From the NCBI GenBank assembly GCA_025656895.1, contig JAHXHF010000305.1:1-19648 (forward strand): 19,648 nt of DNA, given 5' to 3'. This DNA is from a gamma proteobacterium symbiont of Bathyaustriella thionipta. Its GTDB lineage: Bacteria > Pseudomonadota > Gammaproteobacteria > Chromatiales > Chromatiaceae. The position numbers were made by a program, and so were the translations under genes. The number at the start of each line of letters is the position of its first letter. The first letter of the stretch is position 1. Below, piece by piece: positions 1 through 7,283 of this stretch. A model generated the notes under the pieces. The model was not told the DNA's origin. It saw nothing but the letters and a program-made list of their open reading frames with translations, and searched no databases.

Positions 1-47
1 GCCAAAAATGCAGGCAATTGACTGAATTCGACGGCGGGCGGGGTCAT
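1..47 (-). CDS. Possible start of a further gene, cut by the window edge
   Basis: An ATG on the minus strand at 47-45 is preceded by a GAGGGG stretch that could act as a ribosome binding site. It opens a frame without stops to the window edge, beginning MTPPAVEFSQLPAFL. It lies 34 bases downstream of coq7 in the same direction, so it could be the next gene of that operon. Only 15 codons are visible and I do not recognise the family. The Shine-Dalgarno spacing is short (about two bases), so this may be chance. Confidence 0.25.
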   Translation of the reverse strand, partial: MTPPAVEFSQLPAFL

Positions 48-81
48 AGCCCCTCGAAAATAGCGAGTTTTCTGCCGGACA

Positions 82-726
82 CTAAATATAATAAACCGAG
101 CCGGTCATCAGCTTTGAGCTGGCCTGCATGGCTTTTTGTATGGCTGTGGGCAGAGGTGCCGCTCCCTGTTTGATGGCATTGTCAGCATGGCGTATTTCAT
201 CTTCTTTCATTTGTTGCAGGATGGCGTGGGTTTTTTTGTCGCTTTGCGGAATCTGCTGCTGGTGTTCCTGCAGATGCTTTTCTACCTGATGCTCGGTTTC
301 GGCGACAAAGCCCAGGCTCCATTTATCTCCGGCCAGTCCGGCGGCCGCACCCAGTGCGAATGAGCCCATATAAAACAGCGGGTTGAGCAGGCTGGTGCGG
401 CTGTCCAGTTGCTTTATGCGCTGTTCGCACCACTCCAGGTGATCATTTTCCTCTTGCGCGGCGCGTTGCAGGCTTTGGCGGGTTGCTTCGTTTTTAGCGG
501 TCAGCGCCTGCCCCTGATAAAGCGCCTGCGCGCACACTTCTCCGGTATGGTTGATGCGCATCAGGCGGGCGCTGTGATCACGCTCGGCATCATTCAGTTC
601 GCCTTCCTCAACGCTATTGGCCGGATCAGGGCGCTCGGTGACCAACGGCTTGCCGAACAGGGTGCGCAGGGCCTGGTCGGCATTGATCAGCCAATGATCC
701 AGTGGTGAATAATGTCTTTCATTCAT
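82..726 (-). CDS. coq7: Coq7-type di-iron hydroxylase of ubiquinone synthesis
   Basis: A 214-residue protein of the Coq7/UbiF-replacing family. The family hydroxylates 3-demethylubiquinol in the penultimate step of ubiquinone synthesis, at the inner face of the membrane. The di-iron ligand pattern of this ferritin-like family is visible: E63 in HTGEVCAQALYQ, E93 and H96 in EENDHLEW, E145 in ETEHQVEKH, and E177 with H180 in EDEIRH. The stretch at about 115-135 (LNPLFYMGSFALGAAAGLAG) is the hydrophobic membrane-association segment. The ATG is four bases after speD's stop, with AGGA upstream inside the end of speD, which suggests co-transcription and coupled translation. Length and motif order are normal. 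Family knowledge: bacteria with Coq7 usually lack UbiF; that cannot be tested here. Confidence 0.95.
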   Translation of the reverse strand: MNERHYSPLDHWLINADQALRTLFGKPLVTERPDPANSVEEGELNDAERDHSARLMRINHTGEVCAQALYQGQALTAKNEATRQSLQRAAQEENDHLEWCEQRIKQLDSRTSLLNPLFYMGSFALGAAAGLAGDKWSLGFVAETEHQVEKHLQEHQQQIPQSDKKTHAILQQMKEDEIRHADNAIKQGAAPLPTAIQKAMQASSKLMTGSVYYI

Positions 727-731
727 AGTAA

Positions 732-1529
732 TTATCCTGTGGGTAAATCGCGTCCGCGAAAAATTTCCTGTATTTCACGCTGTAGATGCTGACTGACCAA
801 CTGCACTTGTTGCTCGGGAAGTTGTTGCGCATTACGAGCGAACAGGTATTTGTCCAGATCAAACGCCTTGCGTTTCATTTTCGTGTGAAAAATGTTTTCC
901 TGATATACATTGACATCCATCATTTCATAACTGTTTTTACTGTCATCACTGAGGTAATCCTGAATGGAATTGATTTTGTGATCCATGAAATGCTTGTTGC
1001 CTTCCACATCGCGGGTGAAACCTCGTACCCGGTAATCCAGTATCACAATGTCGGATTCGAACGAATGAATCAGATAATTGAGCGCCTTCAGGGGGGAAAC
1101 ACGCCCGCAGGTGGCTACGTCTATATCCACCCGGAAAGTACTGATACCGTGATCGGGATGGCTTTCCGGATAGGTATGCACGGTCAAATGACTTTTATCC
1201 AGATGCGCTACCAGTGCATCCGGAAAAGGCCCCGGCGAGGGACTGTTCGACAGGCTTTGTGCCGCGATGGCTTCTTCCGAAATCAGCAGGGTGACACTGG
1301 CACCCTGCGGCTCATAATCCTGGCGTGCTATATTCAGAATATTGGCGCCGATAATATCCGCCACATCGGTTAAAATTTGCGTCAGACGCTCGGCGTTGTA
1401 GGCTTCGTCGATATAATCCAGATAGGCTTGCACCTGCGCCGGAGAGCCGGCATAACAAACATCATAAATGTTGAAACTGAGCGTTTTGGTCAGATTATTG
1501 AAGCCGTGCAGGCGCAGCTTATCGGACAT
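732..1529 (-). CDS. speD: S-adenosylmethionine decarboxylase proenzyme
   Basis: A 265-residue protein matching the long, E. coli-type SpeD (264 residues). The enzyme makes decarboxylated S-adenosylmethionine, the aminopropyl donor for spermidine. It is made as a proenzyme that cuts itself before a serine, which becomes the pyruvoyl cofactor. The processing site is visible as HLDKSHLTVHTYPE, with cleavage expected between K112 and S113. The sequence DVATCGRVSPLKAL follows later, as in the family. It starts eight bases after the VOC gene stop and ends just before coq7. speE (spermidine synthase) is not in the window. The gene order speD-coq7 near crp is also seen in Pseudomonas. Confidence 0.96.
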   Translation of the reverse strand: MSDKLRLHGFNNLTKTLSFNIYDVCYAGSPAQVQAYLDYIDEAYNAERLTQILTDVADIIGANILNIARQDYEPQGASVTLLISEEAIAAQSLSNSPSPGPFPDALVAHLDKSHLTVHTYPESHPDHGISTFRVDIDVATCGRVSPLKALNYLIHSFESDIVILDYRVRGFTRDVEGNKHFMDHKINSIQDYLSDDSKNSYEMMDVNVYQENIFHTKMKRKAFDLDKYLFARNAQQLPEQQVQLVSQHLQREIQEIFRGRDLPTG

Positions 1530-1537
1530 GATGCATT

Positions 1538-1933
1538 TCAGCCGCTAACGGGTGGATGATAAATAATCTGTACGCTGGTGCCATCCGGGTCCTGACAATA
1601 AAAACTGCGCGCGCCATCGCGATGAGTGCGGGGCGCGGCGCGCATCGCTACGCCCTGCTGTTGCAGGTAGGCAAACCAGTCATCCACTTCAGCGGGACTG
1701 CGGATAAAAAAGCCGATATGATCGAGACGCTGGCGGCTTTCATCCGGCTGCATAGCGGGCTGATGATGCAGCGCCAGATTATCCTTTCCGGAAGTCAGAT
1801 AAACATTTTCCGCATCCGGTCGCCATTCCACCTGCATACCCAGCAAGTCACAATAAAAGGCTTCACAGGCGGCCAGATCCTGTACATACAAGGCCACATG
1901 CGACATACCCAGTGTTTTGGCCGGTTTATTCAT
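1538..1933 (-). CDS. VOC superfamily (glyoxalase/dioxygenase fold) protein
   Basis: A 131-residue single-domain protein of the vicinal oxygen chelate superfamily. It opens with the typical first beta-alpha-beta unit (MSHVALYVQDLAACEAFYCDLLGM). The second half carries LDHIGFFI and the closing strand FYCQDPDGTSVQIIYHP. Candidate metal ligands are H12, H56 or H57, and H72. The usual fourth ligand, a Glu near the end of the last strand, appears replaced by Q122. The substrate cannot be named from sequence: members include glyoxalase I, fosfomycin-resistance enzymes and ring-cleavage dioxygenases. The start overlaps the end of the upstream DUF885-like gene by eight bases, so translation is probably coupled. 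Confidence 0.8.
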   Translation of the reverse strand: MNKPAKTLGMSHVALYVQDLAACEAFYCDLLGMQVEWRPDAENVYLTSGKDNLALHHQPAMQPDESRQRLDHIGFFIRSPAEVDDWFAYLQQQGVAMRAAPRTHRDGARSFYCQDPDGTSVQIIYHPPVSG

Positions 1934-3488
1934 GCGCTATTTGAGACTCAATCATCTGCAGGTTTTTTTCTCCCAGTAAATCAGACAACAACCAGGGTAA
2001 GGGCACCGGCCCGGCTGTCAGCAGCCTGTTATGGAAGTCTTGCAGTGATTTCTCTGATGCGGCCAGCTGTTGTCGCGCTGCGCGCAATAAAAGCCACCAG
2101 TAAACAGCCGCCAGTTGCTTGCCGGGATAACGTGTGATTGCCACCAGGCTGTGCGCGACCGAGGCTGCTGTCATACCCGGCACTGCCTGCAGCCTGTCTC
2201 TTACTTCTGCAACCGACAGGCCCCGGTTCAGATCAAAATCAGCCTGCGCCAGCGCCAGTTGTTGCAACTGATTGAATAACAATGGCTGTTCGCCATCGGC
2301 GCCTTCACTTGCGCCGCTGTGCCACATTAAATCTTCGGCATACAATTGCCAGCATACCGGCCAGGCTTTACTGTTCAAATAGCGCCGTATGGGACGCTGC
2401 GCCACTTTGGAATGGATATGCATCTGGCTGATCAAATGCTGACCGGGCCAGGCAAAACGCCAGGCCAGGCTGTTGATTTGCGCCTGACTTAAACCGGCTT
2501 CCGGTACGGACAGATATAATTCCGGAGCACAGGCAGGCTGCGGCCAATATTCCAGCACCGCGGCAGATGCCTGACAGGGTTTAGCCGGGTGTATCGACAA
2601 GTCTGCTACTGGATTCAAATCGAACCATTCATGATCAGCAACAAATTGCCGTGCCTGCTGGCAGGCTTCATTCAATCGTTGCCCGGCATCAGTACGGTAA
2701 TGTTCAAGCTCTGATGACTTTTCCGTGGCCCGTTGCCATGCCTGCTGTGCATTTTCAATACTGTACTGCAACCAGGATTGCAGCCAGGGAATAGAACGGT
2801 TAATTCCATAATGTAATTGCAGGTTTTGCTCGTAGCCAACCGTAAGCGGCAGACTGGATTCATCCTGCAAAAGATCCAGCGTTCGTAAATGGTCATCAAA
2901 AGACTGCAGGGAACGAATGGCCTGCTGCAGCAGATCCTCCCGGTCGCTTGCCTGCGTGCGGGCGGAACGCGTCACATGCGCCTGCTTCAACTCGCACAAT
3001 AAATGAGCCAGCTGATTCTGTGCGGCCTGTTGGAAATAAGAGGCAATCGGCCGCCCCTGTTCCAGCAACCCGCAGGCATGACGAATAAAATCAGGCAACA
3101 GGGCCAGTGCTTTTGGATCAATCTGCTCCTGGCTGCCGGCCTGTGAAATACCCAGCCCCAGTTGAATACGCTCCACCCAGGCCAGCGGGTCATGCAAACG
3201 CCAGTCCTGACCGCACAGGGAACGGCGCTCAATCAGCACATAACGGCTTAACCAGAGAAATTCTGTGCGATGCTGTTTATCCAGATCGGCCAGGTTAATT
3301 TCGTCCAGACCGATGAGCAGGGATTCCAGCCAGGAACACAAAACCCGGGTATCATCATCATCTACCAGTTGCAGGGCTGCCAGATCCGCATCGCCGGCCT
3401 GGTGATAGACGGCCTCGGGATGGTAGCGGCACCAGCCCTGAAAAAACTCGTCCACCAGCGTATCAAAAGCCTGTTGTTCAGTGTGCAT
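1926..3488 (-). CDS. DUF885-like protein with degenerate metal site (probable pseudoenzyme)
   Basis: About 520 residues from the ATG at 3488. An in-frame ATG at 3500 is an alternative, while longer forms would run deep into the OsmC gene. I assign it to DUF885 (PF05960, putative metal-dependent hydrolases) from weak landmarks in the right order: LEYWPQP at about 312-318, RFAWPGQHL at 344-352, CWQLYAED at 379-386 and RYPGKQL at 453-459. In active-type members these read roughly HExxPGHHL, EGWALYAE and YPGQ. Here the HExxxxH residues are replaced by R, F and Q, and the later EG by VC, so metal binding should be lost. The frame is open and compositionally like its neighbours, so it looks maintained, not decayed. 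It overlaps the OsmC gene by 11 bases. No signal peptide is visible. The family call is moderate. Confidence 0.65.
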   Translation of the reverse strand: MHTEQQAFDTLVDEFFQGWCRYHPEAVYHQAGDADLAALQLVDDDDTRVLCSWLESLLIGLDEINLADLDKQHRTEFLWLSRYVLIERRSLCGQDWRLHDPLAWVERIQLGLGISQAGSQEQIDPKALALLPDFIRHACGLLEQGRPIASYFQQAAQNQLAHLLCELKQAHVTRSARTQASDREDLLQQAIRSLQSFDDHLRTLDLLQDESSLPLTVGYEQNLQLHYGINRSIPWLQSWLQYSIENAQQAWQRATEKSSELEHYRTDAGQRLNEACQQARQFVADHEWFDLNPVADLSIHPAKPCQASAAVLEYWPQPACAPELYLSVPEAGLSQAQINSLAWRFAWPGQHLISQMHIHSKVAQRPIRRYLNSKAWPVCWQLYAEDLMWHSGASEGADGEQPLLFNQLQQLALAQADFDLNRGLSVAEVRDRLQAVPGMTAASVAHSLVAITRYPGKQLAAVYWWLLLRAARQQLAASEKSLQDFHNRLLTAGPVPLPWLLSDLLGEKNLQMIESQIAHE

Positions 3489-3897
3489 GGATAATTTCAT
3501 AACTGTGAGTAATAGCCGCCGTCCGGGCCAGCATAATGGAAGCGGAACAATATTTTTCCGCACTTAAATCAACCGCGCGCTTTACCCGCTGTTCGTTCAG
3601 ATCATGTCCTGTTACAACAAAATGCACATGAATTCTGGTAAATACCTTGGGTACTTCAGCAGCGCGTTCGGCTTCTATCTGTACTTCACAGCCGCTCACG
3701 TTCTGGCGCGCTTTTTGCAGAATCATGAGTACATCAAATTCTGTACAGCCACCCAGCCCCAATAACAGCATCTCCATTGGTCGTGGGCCCAGATTACGCC
3801 CACCCAGATCCGGCGGGCCGTCCATGACCAGCGCATGACCGCTTTCGGTGCGTCCGACCATCGTTTTACCATCCAGCCATTTTATTGTCGTTTTCAT
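3478..3897 (-). CDS. OsmC/Ohr family protein (YhfA-like)
   Basis: A 139-residue OsmC-fold protein. The two cysteines of the family are present in their usual settings: C51 in GLGGCTEFDV and C117 in EKYCSASIML. In OsmC and Ohr these form the thiol centre that reduces organic hydroperoxides. The YhfA branch, which this resembles, has no firmly established substrate. The position, divergent from crp, matches E. coli yhfA next to crp and the OsmC-like gene next to vfr in Pseudomonas. It is the first gene of the minus-strand group that continues through speD to coq7. A perfect dyad lies 17 bases upstream of its ATG. The ribosome binding site is weak (TGAAG directly before the ATG). Confidence 0.88.
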   Translation of the reverse strand: MKTTIKWLDGKTMVGRTESGHALVMDGPPDLGGRNLGPRPMEMLLLGLGGCTEFDVLMILQKARQNVSGCEVQIEAERAAEVPKVFTRIHVHFVVTGHDLNEQRVKRAVDLSAEKYCSASIMLARTAAITHSYEIIHAH

Positions 3898-3913
3898 GCT
3901 TCAAAACCATTTA

Positions 3914-3935
3914 TTTACCGATCCGGTAAAGCATA
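3914..3935 (-). promoter_or_regulatory. Dyad operator candidate overlapping the start of the OsmC-operon promoter
   Basis: A perfect inverted repeat, TTTACCG-ATC-CGGTAAA on the plus strand, spans 3914-3930. On the minus strand it directly follows a TATGCT hexamer (3935-3930) that could be the -10 element of the OsmC gene. The dyad would then cover the transcription start, a classic repressor position. No good -35 is visible. I do not recognise the binding protein. Confidence 0.45.
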
Positions 3936-3977
3936 TCACCTGAACGGCTTCTCAGGATTGAAAAAATCATTAATTTT

Positions 3978-3999
3978 CAGTGGCAATTTTATCACCTTT
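3978..3999 (+). promoter_or_regulatory. Candidate CRP binding site upstream of crp
   Basis: The stretch reads TGGCA-ATTTTA-TCACC with the exact six-base spacing of the CRP consensus TGTGA-N6-TCACA. The right half (ATCACCTTT) fits the extended consensus at eight of nine positions; the left half is weak. It lies 17 bases before the crp ATG, so bound protein would probably repress or tune its own gene. Autoregulation is known for E. coli crp and Pseudomonas vfr. Confidence 0.4.
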
Positions 4000-4015
4000 G
4001 CAGTACTTTCCGTGC

Positions 4016-4666
4016 ATGGAAATTAAAAAACCTGAGCCTCCACCCGCCTGGCTGGGTGCATTTCTCAGTCATTGTCACCGTAGAAAATACCCGGCCAAGA
4101 CCGATTTTATCCGTCCTGATGATGATGCGGACGTGCTTTATTATATTGTTGAGGGCACCGTCAGTATTATTATGGATGATGACGATGGCCGTGAAATTAT
4201 TCTGGATTATCTCAATAAAGGTGCTTTTATCGGTGAGATGGGGCTGTTTATTCCCACCCCCAAGCGCAGCGTTCTGGTACGCACCCGCAGTGCCTGCGAA
4301 CTGGCCGAGATCAGTTACAACAAGCTAAATCAGTTGCTGGATGGCGAGTTGCAGCCCTACGCCAAACAAATACTCATGGCCTTTGGTACCGAGCTGACCA
4401 AGCGCCTGCTGCATACCAGCCGCAAAGTAGGGCATCTGGCTTTTCTGGATGTCACCGGACGCATCGCCGGCACCTTGCTGGAGCTGACCCGGCAACCGGA
4501 TGCCATGACGCATCCTGACGGCATGCAGATCCGTATTACCCGCCAGGAAATAGGTCGAATTGTGGGCTGCTCCCGCGAAATGGCGGGGCGTGTTCTGAAG
4601 AATCTGGATGAGCAGAACCTGATCAACGTAAAGGGCAAAACTATTGTGGTGCTGGGAACTCGCTGA
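4016..4666 (+). CDS. crp: cAMP receptor protein (Crp/Vfr type regulator)
   Basis: A 216-residue CRP-family activator, closest by eye to Pseudomonas Vfr. The cyclic-nucleotide domain carries the cAMP pocket residues: GEMGLF with the Glu, KRSVLVR with the Arg-Ser pair, and the Thr-Ser pair in HTSRKVGHLAF (equivalent to E. coli G71-E72, R82-S83, T127-S128). The C-terminal helix-turn-helix reads ITRQEIGRIVGCSREMAGRV. It keeps the Arg, Glu and Arg that in E. coli CRP read the TGTGA half-site. I chose the ATG at 4016; an upstream GTG at 3980 would add 12 residues that do not look like the family and would run through the candidate CRP site. It is divergent from the OsmC gene and convergent with trpC. 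Confidence 0.95.
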   Translation: MEIKKPEPPPAWLGAFLSHCHRRKYPAKTDFIRPDDDADVLYYIVEGTVSIIMDDDDGREIILDYLNKGAFIGEMGLFIPTPKRSVLVRTRSACELAEISYNKLNQLLDGELQPYAKQILMAFGTELTKRLLHTSRKVGHLAFLDVTGRIAGTLLELTRQPDAMTHPDGMQIRITRQEIGRIVGCSREMAGRVLKNLDEQNLINVKGKTIVVLGTR

Positions 4667-4702
4667 GTTAGTTTTCTAGCCATCCTGCCGCATGCCTGCG
4701 CG

Positions 4703-4728
4703 CTGGGACTGCGCACTGGGACTGTGCA
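4703..4728 (+). repeat. Tandem 13-bp duplication
   Basis: Two adjacent copies of CTGGGACTGYGCA (4703-4715 and 4716-4728) differ at one base, C in the first and T in the second. They lie in the convergent gap between crp and trpC, just before the paired-palindrome element. No coding role is visible. Confidence 0.7.
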
Positions 4729-4744
4729 CATATTTGCTCTTCCA

Positions 4745-4842
4745 CCCCCCTTTGGCAAAGGGGGACTCAGGGGGATTTAAACCGCTCCGTACATGATTGA
4801 CTTCCAATCTCCCCTGGCCCCTCTTTGCCAAAGAGGGGAGCT
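4745..4842. repeat. Paired-palindrome, MITE-like intergenic element
   Basis: Two related modules face each other. The left has the palindrome CCCCCTTTG-G-CAAAGGGGG (4746-4764) followed by ACTCAGGGGGATT. The right, read in reverse, has CCCCTCTTTG-G-CAAAGAGGGG (4838-4818) followed by CCAGGGGAGATT. The shared core is CTTTGGCAAAG. The whole unit is therefore a roughly 35-base imperfect inverted repeat around a 25-base centre. Short G/C-rich palindromes with a TTTG/CAAAG core occur as dispersed intergenic repeats in many bacteria. Lying between convergent crp and trpC, it may also block transcription from both sides, although no U-run follows it. No transposase is nearby. Confidence 0.65.
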
Positions 4843-4875
4843 ATCCAGCTGGTTCCGTGCGTGGCAAGCGGTAGG

Positions 4876-5673
4876 CTATACGAATAATTGTTGCAGTTTT
4901 TCGCCCGGATTAGCGGCTCGCATAAAGGCCTCGCCCACCAGAAAGGCATGTACATCATGCTCACGCATGGCGGCCACATCATCACGGCTGTGAATACCGC
5001 TTTCGGTAACCACCAGTCGCTGTGACGGTATTTGCTGCAGCAATTCCCAGGTGGTTTGCAGGCGGGTTTCAAAAGTACGCAGATTACGGTTATTGATGCC
5101 GATCATGGGGGTATCCACTTGCAAGGCGCGTTGCAATTCGGCTTCATCATGCACTTCGATGAGCACATCCATACCCAGCTCATGCGCCAAAGCGCTTAGA
5201 GTGCGGAGCTGTTCATCCGCTAAACAGGCCACGATGAGCAGTATGCAATCCGCTCCCAGGAGTCGCGCTTCGTACACCTGATAGGGATCAATGACAAAAT
5301 CCTTGCGCAATACCGGCAATTCACAGGCCTTGCGGGCTTGCAGCAAATAGCTGTCTGCGCCCTGAAAAAAATCAATATCGGTAAGTACCGACAGACAGGC
5401 GGCGCCGCCTGCCGCGTAGCTTTGCGCAATTTCGGCCGGCTGAAAGTCTTCACGCAATACCCCTTTGCTGGGCGAGGCTTTTTTGATTTCGGCAATAACG
5501 GCAGACTGGCCGGCCGATATTTTCTGCCGTAAGGCTTGCACGAAACCACGCGTGGCCGAGGCATCCGGTAACAGTTCAATCAGTTGCTGCTGTGCTACCT
5601 GCTGTTGCCGTTGTTGTATTTCTTCGCCTTTGCGAGCTACGATTTTTTTTAGAATATCCGGGGTATCAGTCAT
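4876..5673 (-). CDS. trpC: Indole-3-glycerol phosphate synthase
   Basis: A 265-residue TIM-barrel enzyme that closes the indole ring in tryptophan synthesis. Family landmarks in order: AEIKKASPSKG near the N-terminus with the catalytic lysine, LRKDFVIDPYQVYEARLLGAD in the middle, MIGINNRNLRTFE, and VTESGIH. It is the stand-alone form, with no fused TrpF domain as in E. coli. I chose the ATG at 5673, which overlaps the trpD stop by eight bases, the usual arrangement for coupled translation. A TTG nine bases upstream is a weaker choice. It is the last gene of the trpE-G-D-C group and faces crp; the intervening gap holds the palindromic repeat element. Confidence 0.96.
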   Translation of the reverse strand: MTDTPDILKKIVARKGEEIQQRQQQVAQQQLIELLPDASATRGFVQALRQKISAGQSAVIAEIKKASPSKGVLREDFQPAEIAQSYAAGGAACLSVLTDIDFFQGADSYLLQARKACELPVLRKDFVIDPYQVYEARLLGADCILLIVACLADEQLRTLSALAHELGMDVLIEVHDEAELQRALQVDTPMIGINNRNLRTFETRLQTTWELLQQIPSQRLVVTESGIHSRDDVAAMREHDVHAFLVGEAFMRAANPGEKLQQLFV

Positions 5674-6697
5674 GGCTGTCAAAACCCTGCGTCATCACAA
5701 TCAATTGATCCAGTCTTTTACGTGCTGCTCCGCTGCTGATGGCGGCGTCAGCCTGTTGCATGCCTTGCGCCAGACTGTCGGCTACACCGGCCACATAAAT
5801 GGCCGCGCCTGCGTTCAGTTGCACAATATCACGTGCCGCACCGGGCTGGTTGTCCAGCAAGGCACGAATCATGGCCAGACTGCCGTGCGCGTCCTCTACT
5901 TTCAGATCATCCAGACAGCTGCGCTGTATGCCAAAATCTTCCGGCGACAGGCTGTAGCGGAGAATCTGGCCATCACGCAATTCTGCCACATCAGTGCTAT
6001 CGGCCACACTGATTTCATCCAGACCATCGCGTGAATGCACCACCATCACATGGTGACTGCCCAATTCCTGCAGCACCAATGCCATCGGTTCCAGCAAGGC
6101 TTCGGAAAACACGCCCAGCAGCTGATTGGGAGTGCCGGCCGGATTGGTTAAAGGCCCCAGTATATTGAAAATGGTACGCACACCCATTTGCTTGCGCGCG
6201 GCGATGGCGTGCTTCATGGCGCTGTGATGTGCCGGCGCGAACATAAAGCCCACGCCCAGTTCGCGCACACATTGAGCGACCTGCTCACTGTTCAAATCCA
6301 GACGAATGCCGGCCGCTTCCAGGGCATCGGCGCTGCCGGATTTGCTGGATACCGAACGATTGCCATGCTTGGCCACACGACAACCGGCCGCAGCGGCGAC
6401 AAACATACTGGCGGTGGAGATATTGAAGGTGCCGGAGCTGTCGCCGCCGGTGCCGACAATATCCAGGGTATGCGACAGGCCGCTGATATTCACACCACTG
6501 GCAAGCTTGCGCATGACCCGGGCGGCAGCGGCAATTTCACTCACCGTTTCGCCTTTCATGCGCAAACCGATCAGAAAACCGCCAATCTGAGCATCGGTTG
6601 CGCCACCGGTCATGATGGTATGCATCACTTCGGTCATTTGTTCACTATCCAGTGAATGACCGTCAATTACCTGTTGAATGGCCTGGGGCATAAGCAT
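5666..6697 (-). CDS. trpD: Anthranilate phosphoribosyltransferase
   Basis: A 343-residue enzyme joining anthranilate to phosphoribosyl pyrophosphate, the second step of the pathway. Diagnostic motifs are DIVGTGGDSSGTFNIST (PRPP-binding glycine loop), KHGNRSVSSKSGSADALEAAG, the anthranilate-site region with MKHAIAARKQMGVRTIFNILGPLTNPA, and DGLDE for metal binding. It is the separate form, not fused to TrpG as in E. coli. The ATG at 6697 lies two bases after the trpG stop; a second ATG two codons in (6691) is also possible. The 3' end overlaps trpC. Confidence 0.97.
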   Translation of the reverse strand: MLMPQAIQQVIDGHSLDSEQMTEVMHTIMTGGATDAQIGGFLIGLRMKGETVSEIAAAARVMRKLASGVNISGLSHTLDIVGTGGDSSGTFNISTASMFVAAAAGCRVAKHGNRSVSSKSGSADALEAAGIRLDLNSEQVAQCVRELGVGFMFAPAHHSAMKHAIAARKQMGVRTIFNILGPLTNPAGTPNQLLGVFSEALLEPMALVLQELGSHHVMVVHSRDGLDEISVADSTDVAELRDGQILRYSLSPEDFGIQRSCLDDLKVEDAHGSLAMIRALLDNQPGAARDIVQLNAGAAIYVAGVADSLAQGMQQADAAISSGAARKRLDQLIVMTQGFDSHD

Positions 6698-6699
6698 GG

Positions 6700-7281
6700 C
6701 TATTTTCCGTCCAGAAAGTTCTGCAGCAATTCATGCCCCTGATGGGTGAGTATGGATTCCGGGTGAAACTGCACACCCTGCACATTGAACTGTTTGTGCC
6801 GCACCCCCATGATGGCCTCCATATCCCCGTTTGGCTGCTGTGTCCAGGCGGTTATTTCGAGACAGTCCGGCAGGCTTTCACGTTCAATCACCAGTGAATG
6901 ATAGCGGGTTGCCTGAAACGGCTGATCCAGGCCGCTGAATACGCCGCGGTTGCTGTGATACACCGGCGAGGTCTTGCCGTGCATGATGCGCCCGGCGTGT
7001 ACGATATTACCGCCGAAGGCCACGCCAATGGACTGATGCCCGAGACACACACCCAGTATGGGGATGCGCCCGGCAAAGGCTTTGATGGCCTCAACCGATA
7101 CACCCGCTTGTGCCGGTGTACAGGGGCCGGGAGAAATCACCAGATACTCGGGGGCCAGTGCGGCCATTTCCGGCACACTGATTTCATCATTACGCAGCAC
7201 CCGCACATCGGCTTTCAATTCGGCAAAATATTGCACCAGGTTCCAGGTGAAGGAGTCATAATTGTCAATCATCAGCAACAT
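6700..7281 (-). CDS. trpG: Anthranilate synthase component II (glutamine amidotransferase)
   Basis: A 193-residue class I glutamine amidotransferase that supplies ammonia to TrpE. The catalytic triad is intact: C79 in GVCLGHQSIG, and H173 with E175 in VQFHPES. The oxyanion loop reads SPGPCTPAQAG. The neighbouring trpE and the start MLLMIDNYDSFTWNLVQYF identify it as TrpG rather than a general amidotransferase. The family also includes PabA, and some bacteria use one subunit for both tryptophan and folate synthesis; no second copy is in the window. It starts two bases after the trpE stop and ends two bases before trpD. Confidence 0.96.
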   Translation of the reverse strand: MLLMIDNYDSFTWNLVQYFAELKADVRVLRNDEISVPEMAALAPEYLVISPGPCTPAQAGVSVEAIKAFAGRIPILGVCLGHQSIGVAFGGNIVHAGRIMHGKTSPVYHSNRGVFSGLDQPFQATRYHSLVIERESLPDCLEITAWTQQPNGDMEAIMGVRHKQFNVQGVQFHPESILTHQGHELLQNFLDGK

Positions 7282-7283
7282 GA

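Noticed and set aside
3980..4015. Longer crp reading from a GTG
   Set aside because: The extra 12 residues do not resemble the family and overlap the candidate CRP site; the ATG at 4016 gives the normal length.
4876..5673. TrpC-TrpF fusion
   Set aside because: The protein ends after the indole-glycerol phosphate synthase barrel at 265 residues, with no second barrel.
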